A DNA stretch of 32,463 nucleotides from Oehlia diaphana (Eukaryota; Glomeromycota; Glomeromycetes; Glomerales; Glomeraceae), in NCBI GenBank assembly GCA_003833135.1, contig QZLH01000306.1, forward strand, positions 74,741 to 107,203, written 5' to 3'. Both the position numbers and the translations under genes were made by a program. Positions 1-8,940 of the stretch are shown here, in pieces. Positions within the stretch are counted from its first letter, which is position 1. Each line of letters opens with the position of its first letter. Under the pieces are notes generated by a model. That model saw only the letters and a list, made by a program, of their open reading frames with translations, did no database searches and was not told where the DNA came from.

Positions 1-1213
1 GGTGCAACCGTCAGCGATTCTATCATTCTGCGTTTGTAAATTAAAGTGCACCATAAAAGTGAAATAAGATTGTCCGGCTTTTTCTTCTAAATATAGTATA
101 AATCAGGAATTCTTATTTTGATCACGTGACAATTATATAAACTAATTAACAACGGTAGACTGTTACCCTGTGTATATTTTTTAACTATATATATATTTCA
201 ACTAGCTATAAAATAAAATAATTTGGTCTAGTATTAGGCCATTTATAATGGTAAAATGGGTAAATGAATGAATGATGTAACGTGTAACGTTCATCATGAA
301 GCGCAGTTTTTCATTAGTGTATCTATTGAATCAGGGGATTAGTAACCTTGAAACATATATGTCCCACCTGGCACTCGCTCAAAGTGAGTACTTTTTATCG
401 CTTTAATACATCATCATGCTTAAAATTAATTTAAAGGAGTACAATATGTATTTATTTTTACACCGTAGTATACGCTTAATAAGAAATTTCAAATCGATTT
501 CTAAATAGATTATAAGCGCAAGTACTTACACACGCACTTATAAATTTTTCATTAGATCAGCCACAATATACTCGGAAGCGGCTAAAATTCTAAAAAAAAT
601 ATAAATAAATAAATAATAAAAATTAGCAACATAGCAATACATGTATTAATTACCTTTTCAAATTGATGTCGATCAACTGAGCATAGAAAAAAGTACCAAA
701 AATTTGGATTTCTATAGTTTTTCTAATAAACACATATATATTTATCAAAATATTAAAATAATTTTAGCATAAAAGACTAGTATTTTTAGTCTCTTGGGAA
801 ACATATTAGTACATAACATGATCATTAACTAAATTTTTTATCTTTTTATTAATCCCAAAAGTTCTGTCAGTTATTAAATAAAAGGTATAGCCCTAAAATT
901 TGATTGTAGCCATTTTTTTTCTTGATAAAAGGAAAATTTTAATTTAAAGTTTTAAACTGCTGGTTTTACAGCTGATTTATAATGTACGGCCGAGTGACAC
1001 TCGATACGGTATAGTTTTTATTTTATTCAGAGCTATACCGGATATGAAAGCTGAAATAATATTATGTATATAGAGGGTTCCTTTAATGTACAGTGAGAGT
1101 GTACGATATTGACTTACGAACTGGCCCTAGCTTGAGAGTTATGCACTTACACGCGATGGCGTTAACGTTAATTCCGGGTAAAATACCATAGAGAACGCTG
1201 GCATCGGGACTTT
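1..1213. other. AT-rich stretch without a supported gene
   Basis: No ORF with convincing coding character is visible on either strand. The stretch is A/T-rich with homopolymer runs. The only GC-richer part, from about 1100 on, leads into the foldback element that starts near 1214 and may be its outer flank. Confidence 0.6.
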
Positions 1214-1653
1214 CGCCGATATCCATTTCTCCGAAGGGACGTTGAAGCCCCATTTCACCAAATTCCATTTCACCAAAGTGGATATTTTGCCGAATGAACA
1301 TTTCGTTGAAAAATTTTTATTCCATTTTGTTATTTTATTGTTTTTATATTAAATAGTACATAAAGAAATCTTTTCTAGAAAAATTTTGAATAAGATGATT
1401 TTATTAAATTTATCTCGTTGTTTATAATAAATTAATCTTTTTTACATGAATGTTAAAATGATTATATCCTGGAAAAAAAAGATCTCAAAAATAATTTGTT
1501 TTTATTAAAATGTTAATGCTACGAAATGTCCATTCGGCGAAATGGTCGATTCGGTGAAATGGATTCGATACAATGCACTTTCTGTGAAACGTCCTTTCGG
1601 CGAAACATCTCTTCGCGGAATGACTTCGGCAAGATGGGTTTTGGCGAAATTTA
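1214..1653. mobile_element. Foldback element with GGCGAAATGG modules
   Basis: Two arms of about 90-130 bp face each other across an A/T-rich middle of about 200 bp. The left arm (about 1214-1310), read as its complement, and the right arm (about 1519-1653) are both built from imperfect 10-12 bp modules of the type TTCGGCGAAATGG or TTTGGTGAAATGG. The arms align with each other over most of their length with scattered changes. No ORF in the arms looks real. The short ORFs crossing them simply translate the modules. The layout matches the element at 30762-31742, which carries a transposase-type zinc finger relic, so I infer a non-autonomous relative of MULE/Phantom-like transposons. Exact ends and target duplication could not be fixed by eye. 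Confidence 0.7.
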
Positions 1654-2388
1654 TCGTAACCGCGAACGCCCGCATAATAACTTCGCAGGTCGGTGATATT
1701 TTAACCACCATACCCATTTTTAAATTACGTGTTGATCAATCTAATTTGCTGCGTCCCGATATTTATATTATGCATATAGTCAAAATTACAATTTCGTGGC
1801 TTTAAAGTTGGCGCATTCGTTAATAAATGTGATTTATGACTTTTATAATATTATGAAAAAAGTTGTCAAATACAGCCTAAATAAAAGGAATAGAAATATT
1901 TTAAGTTGCTTAATATAAATTTTTTTTTGAGAATATATTGCTTACTAAAATAATGATAAACTTTCAAAATTTTATTTTTCGCTGATCATCGGGTTTTCTC
2001 GATTTCAACGAAAATTTTTTTTTTTTAAAAAAAAAATCAAAATCAATTTATCAATAAATATTAAGATTACAATTATTCTTGAAATTATTGTTTTAATAAA
2101 AATCTAATAGCAAATTTTGCATTTTTTTGATTTCTTTATTCTAATTAATCCAATTAAATAAATAAAAATAAATGAATAAAAAAATAATAATTTTTTTTTC
2201 AATAAAGTAAAAGAAAAAACTTAATGGCAATTATTATTGCGCAACATATTCCACTTTACTAAGTTAATTATTGTTTTCGTATTTTCGTGGTAATTTCATA
2301 GTGATGTCAATTTATTTATCATTTTTACCGTTTATTTTTATATTTTTGTATCATCATCACAGTATATAACCTACTCTTCTAAAAAAAG
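1654..2388. other. AT-rich stretch without a supported gene
   Basis: Long A and T runs and no plausible coding frame on either strand. The beginning (to about 1810) is somewhat less A/T-rich and may be outer sequence of the foldback element. Confidence 0.55.
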
Positions 2389-2605
2389 CTGACTGCGGAC
2401 CCAATGCATAATTTAAAGCATATTTCAAATTAGAAATAAGCATATATAATTTTATAAAAATGCCAGTAAAGTCTAAACCATATTTGAACCATATGAATTT
2501 CTTGGTTAGTCAAATTGATCAAGACAAATACTACAATTAAAGTTAGACATATTTTACAAGCTTTTCGGCATTTTCGGCATTCTTTTCTACAAGCTAATAA
2601 AAGCT
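2389..2605. repeat. Dispersed repeat R1, copy 1
   Basis: This stretch aligns in the same orientation with 19841-20040. Shared landmarks in the same order are CTGACTGYGGA, a block TCTAAACCATATTTG, a later TGGTTAG, a block ATTAAAGTTAGACAT and TTTTCGGCATTCTTTTCT. Between these blocks the copies differ by small insertions and substitutions, so they are old. No coding capacity is evident. The ORFs on both strands here are shadows. Confidence 0.65.
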
Positions 2606-2739
2606 TTAACAATAAAAATGCGAAAACTAGATTGTACGGGCCGGGACCAAGTAATGGATTGAATCGATTTGAAGAGAAAATTAAAATTAAAAAAAAAAAT
2701 AATTCAACATTGCATTCAAAAATTAAATGCATGATTTAA

Positions 2740-3504
2740 AATATTTTCAAAAAGATCGAAATGACCAAAAAACTTAAAAAATGACGAAATGATCGGCAAA
2801 TGATCGGCAACGATGTGTAATTTATAGTTGGGTATTAGTAACGATATATAATTTCTTAATAGATTTTACAATTTTAATTCAGAATTTATTTATTTACTGA
2901 TCATGGAATTAATTATTAAAGCATAAAATGGAATATCTTTTAAGGAACAAAATATCGAATCTACAAAATTCGATAATCGATTCCAATCCCTAGGCCGAGT
3001 TTCAAAATATGGCCAAATGCAGGCTTCTAATTATGCAGGAATACAGTGATATAACGTGTGTATCAGCCTTGGAAATATTAATGTTATGTATGAAACCTGA
3101 GTTTTGACAGAGGTTGATTCTGAAACCTGGTGAAACCAATCCATACATGTTTCAGATTTATAAATATCCAAGAACTTAGAAGTTTCTCGAGCAAACATAC
3201 TGATACTGACGAAAGCAAGGCCATATTATTTAGGCATTGATTAATTTCTGCATAATATTTTAAAATTATATTGTAATTTATTTGTAGCAAATCTCATAAG
3301 CTGCGAGGAACTTGGTAAATTTTATTTATTTCCGGTTACATATGTACACAATATTTGAAACACGGAGAGTTTTACTAATATTGGAAAAGTTCCGGCAACT
3401 TGATCGACCTTTCGGATAGTAGTTACGATCTTTATTTTTGGTTTCGCCCACAATATTATTGAAGAAATGCAAATATTGTATTTCGAATAATAATATATTG
3501 TACG
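2740..3504. other. AT-rich stretch without a supported gene
   Basis: No plausible gene on either strand. Short ORFs here have no supporting motif, promoter or paralog. Confidence 0.5.
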
Positions 3505-3617
3505 GCATTGGTTAACGTCACGAAGTGACGATATCCATAAATTGTAATCCGGATTAAATCAATAAGCTAATCCAAAAGCGGATTAAAAATTTACGATTCT
3601 CTATATCCGGATTGTAA
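3505..3617. repeat. Inverted-repeat-rich TAATCCGGATT element end
   Basis: The short stretch contains several mutually inverted AATCCGGATT and AATCCRMTTT words and ends in GTAACACTA. Read in complement that is TAGTGTTACAATCCGGATA. This start is like the TAGTGTT ends of the two hAT-like elements at 11856 and 30268, and like an unpaired TAGTGTTCCAATCCGG at 23222. I infer a degraded hAT-type MITE. A matching left terminus was not found. Confidence 0.4.
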
Positions 3618-4130
3618 CACTAGCCGCTAACATTTTCATTCAGAAACTTTCAAGTAGAACTATTAATTATTTTGCTTATTATATATGTACAATTTACAAA
3701 AAAGAAATATTACTTGAATGAGATAAAAAGAGATGAAAATAAAATTAAAGAAACAAAATGAGGGAAATAAGATATTAAACAAATAATTGCATTGATTTGT
3801 ATCACTTGAATTTCATCATGATTTATCGAATTAGAGTCTTGAAAAAGGCGTCGCCTTAATGACGGAACAGCTATTTTTTTTTTAAATAAACTCCGCGAAA
3901 GTTTTTGATAAAGTTATTATTTAAGAATATATAGCAAATGTTGACATTTATAATTAATTGCATTAAATTGACCTATAATGTTAAATTCTAAATATTAAGA
4001 AATAATTGTTGCTACTATTTGCATAAACATATAAGATATATTCTCTTTAAGTTAGCTTTTAGGTAATTTTATCGTGTCGACATTTTTAGCACGTTGATAA
4101 TTATGATAAAATACTTTAAGGATCAGGTTT
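3565..4130. repeat. Dispersed repeat R2, copy 1
   Basis: This stretch aligns collinearly with 8342-8940. Shared landmarks in order are AGCTAATCCAAAAGCGGATT, GCTAACAT, TGAGATAAAAAGRGATGAAA, GCATTGATTTGTATCAC, ATGATTTATCGAATTAGAGT, AAGGYGTCRCCTTAA, GTTTTTGATAAAGTTATT and TTTTTAGCACGTTGAT. This copy lacks the MITE and the GC-rich insert present in copy 2, so it serves as the empty-site reference for both. No coding function is evident. Confidence 0.8.
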
Positions 4131-4528
4131 GATGACATATATATCTTATTATACGATTCACATTTGTGAGGTTAAATTAAAATGAGTGCTTTCTAAATAT
4201 TATTCATTTTTCAGATAATGGATTTAGTCGCAATAAAGAAACGAACGTTTTTCAGTATAAATTATAAATAGGTACTGTACGTTAAAGACTCAATAAAATA
4301 ATACATTTAAGATTGATATTAATTATTAATTAAAGATTTTATTATAAAAAAAAAACCCCATTGTTCCGGATTATGCGGATTTAAAAATTTTAATTAGTTG
4401 GGCATAAGAGACGTAGATTTAATTTTTTTTTTTCGTTACTCAACGAGTGATGAACTCCGCCGTCAAACATAATTCCGCAGTCAAATATAAAGGGAAATTT
4501 GCGCAGCATGCTTAAAATAAAATTTCCC
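4131..4528. other. AT-rich spacer with a short palindrome
   Basis: No gene is visible. Near 4480-4530 an AAGGGAAATTT arm is matched by AAATTTCCCTT about 40 bases later, a small inverted repeat just outside the TTAATT element. Confidence 0.45.
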
Positions 4529-5243
4529 TTAATTGACGATCCGCGAGTCAACTAGAGAAAATATATAAATTTGACGCAAATATTTACTCATTTGTCGTAA
4601 TACACTGATTTTGGCAATTTCTGGTATAACAAAAACTTAAAACATATTTTACTAAAAATAGCAACAAGAAATATTTTAGTAATAAAGTATAGGTCATACT
4701 TTCATTTTTCAAATCCACCAAGCGTAAAATTTCTTTTTGGCGAACTTTACCCTGGAGGCACGCGGCATTTACTATATGTTATTAGGTAAATAAGTCTTCG
4801 GAAAGTGAAATTTTTTTACATTTCACCAAACTTTTGTGCATATTTATTTTATTTTATGAGTAAATTAACAACTTTTATTCTGATTAACTCAATACTTTTT
4901 CGCACTCATTAGCCAAATCACGTTCTGTAGCTCTTTCTTTAAAAACGCGGGCATATGTATTTATCCAATTTTGTATGGTATTGGCTTTTGGGATGTTCTG
5001 TTCTTCAAGTTCACCAGCTTCAACATGTAAAGATTTCATTCAATTATTGTTATTACATAAAAACCGTAATGTTAGATAAATAAGCCCAAATTCCTAAAAG
5101 TTTTGAAGTAAAACGGCGTTTTTTAGACATTTGGCTAGCGAAATTCGTGAACAACTTCACATTCGGAAATGCGGTCTTCATTAATAAATTTCCATTGAAT
5201 TTTATTATCATTTTCATCACCTGACTCACGGATCGCCAATTAA
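4529..5243. mobile_element. TTAATT-ended element T1 with coding relic
   Basis: The ends are 23-bp inverted repeats: left TTAATTGACGATCCGCGAG and, in complement, right TTAATTGGCGATCCGTGAG. They differ at few positions. The element is 715 bp. Its interior holds a decayed coding region on the minus strand (4884-5215). The outermost bases at both ends read TTAA, which may be a target duplication of TTAA or of TA, or part of the repeat. The ends resemble those of the element at 20701-21439 (TTAATT then GATCCG). I do not assign a superfamily. Confidence 0.55.
4884..5215 (-). pseudogene. Decayed coding relic inside element T1, unknown protein
   Basis: Three minus-strand pieces in different frames look coding. 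The first, from about 5215, reads GDENDNKIQWKFINEDR and continues to a stop near 5130. A middle piece starts with MSKKRRFTSKLLGIWAY. The last, 5039 down to 4884, is an open frame of 51 codons that contains NIPKANTIQNWINTYARVFK, is rich in charged residues and ends in a normal stop. The change of frame and internal stops suggest decay, or an intron removed from the middle. Its place between inverted terminal repeats suggests the remains of a transposon-encoded protein, but I see no catalytic motif and cannot name a family. Confidence 0.45.
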
Positions 5244-5430
5244 ATACATACTAAATATTAATCAACCATCATTAATTAGTGAATCTATTAAATTAAGCAG
5301 TTTTATTTAAATTTTAAATTATAGGGCCATTCGTTAGAAAAATGAACAAACTAGCTCAACCAGAAGAGGTCCTTCTGGATTCAATTTGGTGGGTCGAAGA
5401 TAAAAAATGTACTCCTTTACCATCAATCTG

Positions 5431-5529
5431 CCCTATAAAAAAAATTCTGAAAAAAACTCCGATAAATGATCATTTTTATTCCGAAGAAATTCAGACATGT
5501 GATCATTTTATGAAAAATTTTTTATAGGA
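5431..5529. mobile_element. 99-bp MITE, family A, copy 1
   Basis: The element starts CCCTATAAAAAAAATTCTG and ends in a near-inverse TTTTTTATAGG. The sequence CTG lies directly before (5428-5430) and after (5530-5532), a 3-bp target duplication. Internally it contains CTCCGATAAATGATCAT and an imperfect inverse of it. The copy at 8493-8591 has exactly the same length, in the opposite orientation, and a third copy is at 30218-30638. The 61-codon ORF across this place is a shadow of the MITE. Confidence 0.75.
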
Positions 5530-5840
5530 CTGGATATATAGCAATTGTCAATTAAAGAGGTATTAGAAATATTTAGTTTATTTTCATAAAAATAAATGTA
5601 TTCTTTAATATTACAATTTATGTACTAATGTACTTGTAAAAAATAAAATTATGCTTAATATATATAAACAAAATTTTTGTGCCAACTATAAACAGTAATT
5701 GTTCAAAGATACCATAAATAATGATTAGTGACGTTATTTGTCAAAGGATTGTTTTGATAGGCGGAATCACGAAATAATGATAATCAACCCGTGACACAAC
5801 CTAATTTGGAAGGTTTTAATAAACACGTGATGTAAAATAT

Positions 5841-5849
5841 TATATAAAA
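5841..5849 (+). promoter_or_regulatory. Putative TATA box of the 5960 gene
   Basis: TATATAAAA lies 119 bases before the ATG at 5960 in an otherwise T-rich leader. Two other family members also have a TATA-type motif 50-100 bases before their ATG. This is an inference from position and consensus only. Confidence 0.4.
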
Positions 5850-5959
5850 TCGAAATCAGCGGGCACCTTTTTGCATATAGACATTATTTTTGTCTAAAAA
5901 ATTGTTTCATACCAACATTTTCTCTCAAATATATATTTTTTTTATATGAGTAATACTCA

Positions 5960-6601
5960 ATGAGTACTTCTCAAGAAAACAATATTCTACCGCCATTTCC
6001 GCTGCCTTACGAGAACTTGTCTCCCATGACTTCTGCAACTAGTCAACGTAATAATAATATGCAGTCAATAACTTCAACTTTCTTTTATAATCCACCAGGT
6101 TTTCTCGTAAATTATCATATTACTTGTGAAGAAGTACCAGTGTCCTTTGAACTTGTGTATCAATTAACAAATGATACCGATGACAATGACCAAACTTATA
6201 ATTATGTTCAGCCTAAAAATTTTGTATTTTATCACAGTCAAATTAATACGAAAAAAATTTATCGAGTAACTTGTGAATTAGCTTCATCCCAATTTTTAAA
6301 TAAAAGATTTTATAATATTGACTACAACCAGCAAAGTGTCCAACAACATCAACAACAAAAAATTTCTCCATTACATTTTAAATTTCACTTGAAGCAATTT
6401 TTAACTAATTACTTGGCACCTAAAGAAATTTATAAACAAAATATGCATGGAAGTATGATACAAGATAATTTTAATGATAAAATCATGGATTATCCTCCTT
6501 TTCGAAATGCTAGTGGCAATTATACTCAAGATTGTGAAGATTGTGAGAATAGTTCGGCATTATTATTTAACCCCAACAACGATAATATACAAGACATTTA
6601 A
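5960..6601 (+). CDS. FFYNPP/YHITC family protein, divergent member 1
   Basis: The single-exon ORF has 213 codons and opens with a true ATG after a TATA-like motif. I do not recognise the family. It shares with three other genes in this window FFYNPP at residues 41-46, YHITCE at 52-57, a second Y.VTCEL block at 101-107, QFLNKRFYNI at 111-120 and FHLKQFL at 142-148. It is the most divergent member: its N-terminus is Ser/Asn-rich rather than starting (V/I)xYAKGCT, it has a Gln-rich stretch at 124-133, and it has a unique tail of about 50 residues with DCEDCEN at 191-197. There is no signal peptide, membrane segment or catalytic motif that I can see, so the product is probably soluble. A decayed relative lies just downstream in the opposite orientation. 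Function unknown; the coding call rests on paralogy. Confidence 0.85.
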   Translation: MSTSQENNILPPFPLPYENLSPMTSATSQRNNNMQSITSTFFYNPPGFLVNYHITCEEVPVSFELVYQLTNDTDDNDQTYNYVQPKNFVFYHSQINTKKIYRVTCELASSQFLNKRFYNIDYNQQSVQQHQQQKISPLHFKFHLKQFLTNYLAPKEIYKQNMHGSMIQDNFNDKIMDYPPFRNASGNYTQDCEDCENSSALLFNPNNDNIQDI

Positions 6602-6780
6602 GGTTTTTTATTAGGATTTTATTATTATTTTTTTTAAAATGTATTGGTTATTCGGTGAGTATTTTTGTGTATGAATATAAATTATTATTTATAATATACG
6701 ATATATACTGCTTATAAAAGTTTATAACATTGAACAAATATTAAATTTTTGATCTAAACATGAAAGCGTATTTAAATATT

Positions 6781-6990
6781 GAATTTTTCGTTTTCAATAC
6801 CGTAAATCTTTTTGTTTAAAATTGAACAATTATGAATGAATTAATTTACATGTTATTTGATAAAACTTTGTCACAATTTATAATAATAAAATGTATGGTT
6901 AGATAAAGGGTCACAATCCTCCAGGAGATTTTGAAAAAAGGTCATTCTATCATTTGGTTGAGTTAATTTGATCAATATCAGTGCACTGAC
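6781..6990 (-). pseudogene. Decayed FFYNPP/YHITC family relic
   Basis: This was not visible as an ORF but aligns base by base with the gene at 12986-13522 in the same orientation. Matching blocks include ATACCRTAAATCTTTTTGTT, AAAATTGAAC, a GTTATTTGATAAAAC block, TAATAAAATGTATG, AAGGTCATTCTATCA and GATCRATAT. It covers the region from the QLNQLT-like N-terminal part to the FLNKKIYGIEL block. Small deletions have shortened it, including most of the YHITC block, and frames are broken. It is a dead copy placed tail to tail with the intact gene at 5960-6601 but closer in sequence to the other members. Confidence 0.8.
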
Positions 6991-8341
6991 CTAAGTATTC
7001 TAAATCTTACAAATATTAGAATTTTTTTTATAAAATTGATATTTCACAATAAACACAAAGTAAACTCAATTAAGATATTGAAGATGGAATTTCCATGAAC
7101 GAAAAAGGTCACTGGAGCCTTGCAATTTAAAGTGTCAACACCTATCATGACAAGTTGTTGCTTGTATTGGTAAATGGTTTATTCTAATTTCACTAGGGCA
7201 TTATGTGTGTATTTATAAAATTAATTGTTTTTTTTTTAAATTTAACATTAGGAGCATGTGTATGCTTTTAGGGAAAAGGAATAATTGCTCAGCAATTATA
7301 AAAGGGCAGCTATGGAGGATGCAGAGAAGTTGATCAAGAACAAAGCTCAACCATAAAAAAGAAAACATGATGAAACTTCATGCAAAATGATTGATTTCAT
7401 TTAGAAAATATTTGAAGAAGATCAAGAACGTTTGTTTAGTTATAGTATTTATCAAAGAACATTATATCACTATTCTTGATTCTCATAGAAACTTATATTC
7501 TATTCCAAAGAAAATTATTTATTCAAATTTTTAATGAAATAAAATTAGTAGTAAAACTGTCTCTGATAGAGAAAATAGAATAATTTACTATTAAAAGTTA
7601 CTCTAAAATTATTTTTTTTCATTTTTTTTTCAAAATTTATACATTTATAAATATACTAAAGAAGAGCTATTTTGATATTTCCCTTTAAAATTATATAATG
7701 TGCATAATAAACCAAACTGTCAAAAAGTGTGTTAAACCAACCTTAGATATATCTGTTTCCTTTGCTGCAAAGTGTTATAAGCTAAAAGAATAGATCATGG
7801 ATAATTATAAGCCATAATAAGTGGTTTGTTCTATGCCTTAACTTCTGAATTACTAGTCTAATAACCTGCAAAAAAGTTCAAAAGGGTCGTAAAGAGTCAA
7901 ATTGAAATAGTAACGGCTATTATGCGTTTAAATTTGGCGTAACATTTCTAATTTTAGTCATAAAAATCTATACTAGAAATTATGTAACTCATAAATCATA
8001 ATGCAAAATTCACAGGATTATGATAAAAAATCACGTGATCGGCAAAATGATTGGCGTTGTGATAAAACGATGGTTAATTGAATTAATCCAGTTATGGATA
8101 TCATCACTTCACCAATGTAGTACCACCGTACAATACCGTAGATCATGCTTTACATGGATTTATTAATAAACTTTTATATTCTTATTACTAGAAACAATAC
8201 TGCCTTATTATTATTATGAAGACTATATTTATCATTTCAATATTGTACGTATTTAAACTATTGGTATTCATTAATATTTAGTATTGTAACTATTGTTGAA
8301 AATATCGGTCAAACATAATCAGCACGATCCTATAAGGCCGT
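6991..8341. other. AT-rich stretch, mostly empty
   Basis: No intact gene is visible. A weak coding-like remnant at about 7280-7490 is listed separately. Near 8095 the words TTATGGATATCATCACTTCA are the inverse of words near 3520-3540 and belong to the repeat-rich flank of R2. Confidence 0.5.
7280..7490 (+). pseudogene. Possible decayed coding remnant, unknown
   Basis: One frame reads NYKRAAMEDAEKLIKNKAQP, stop, KRKHDETSCKMIDFI, stop, KIFEEDQERLFSYS. The charged, helix-like content and the local drop in A/T runs look like former protein-coding sequence with at least two stops. I cannot name the protein. It could be the N-terminal part of a transposon or host gene. Chance is not excluded. Confidence 0.3.
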
Positions 8342-8492
8342 AGCTAATCCAAAAGCGGATTAATAATATAATCCGAATGATGTAACACTTGGCTAACATA
8401 TTTTCTTTAAGAACTTTTGAGATATTACTTAAATGAGATAAAAAGGGATGAAAAATAAAATAAAGAAACAAATGAGGCATTGATTTGTATCA

Positions 8493-8591
8493 CCCTATAA
8501 AAATTTTTCAGAAAAATGATCACGTGCCTGAGGTTCTTTGTTAGAAAAATAATCATTTATCGGAGTTTTTTCCAAATTTATTTATATAGGG
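8493..8591. mobile_element. 99-bp MITE, family A, copy 2
   Basis: It starts CCCTATAAAAATTTTTCAG and ends TATATAGGG, with TCA directly before (8490-8492) and after (8592-8594). The empty site is seen in repeat copy 1 at about 3800, where GTATCAC runs on to TTGAATTTCATCATG. Length equals the copy at 5431-5529, in the opposite orientation. The interior contains GATCACGTG and TCATTTATCGGAGTTTTTT. Confidence 0.85.
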
Positions 8592-8680
8592 TCACCAGCT
8601 GAATTTAATCATGATTTATCGAATTAGAGTCTTGGAAAAGGTGTCACCTTAAAGCGATTTTATAAATCAACCCCGCGAGT

Positions 8681-8798
8681 CACTTTTCCAGAGGGCGAGG
8701 TCCTCGATTCCATCATACCAGTAGAGGAGGATCAGCAGCGATACCAGTTCACGAATCCGGGTAAAGGGAGAATATCCATGGATTGCCCATTCTTACTG
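8681..8798 (+). other. GC-rich, coding-like insert of unknown origin
   Basis: This 118-bp segment is absent from repeat copy 1, where the flanks meet. GCGAGT is found on both sides (8675-8680 and 8799-8804), consistent with a 6-bp duplication. By my count 59 of 118 bases are G or C, about twice the surroundings. One plus-strand frame is open through the whole insert and reads TFPEGEVLDSIIPVEEDQQR then YQFTNPGKGRISMDCPFLL, with no bias toward A/T codons. The other frames have stops or are shorter. I do not recognise the peptide. It may be a captured exon or other filler DNA. Confidence 0.55.
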
Positions 8799-8940
8799 GC
8801 GAGTTTTTGATAAAGTTATTATTTAAGAATGAATAAATATATGGCAACTTATAATTATCGTGTCGGAATATATTTTTAGCACGTTGATTATGATAAAATT
8901 GTTTATCTTCTTTATCTTTCAATAATAAGGATCGGATTTA

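Larger units (their letters stand above)
8342..8940. repeat. Dispersed repeat R2, copy 2, with two insertions
   Basis: Collinear with 3565-4130. Compared with that copy it has two clean extra segments: a 99-bp MITE (8493-8591) and a 118-bp GC-rich segment (8681-8798). It also lacks some of the A/T-rich interior of copy 1. The shared ends imply one ancestral repeat of about 0.5-0.6 kb. Confidence 0.8.

Noticed and set aside
1083..1805. ORFs on both strands with GEM and FGE repeats in their translation
   Set aside because: They translate the GGCGAAATGG modules of the foldback element.
2430..2739. 100-codon minus and 74-codon plus ORFs
   Set aside because: They overlap each other and lie in dispersed repeat R1, whose other copy does not keep the frames.
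5342..5527. 61-codon plus-strand ORF
   Set aside because: Its second half is the 99-bp MITE at 5431-5529, whose other copies lie in unrelated places.
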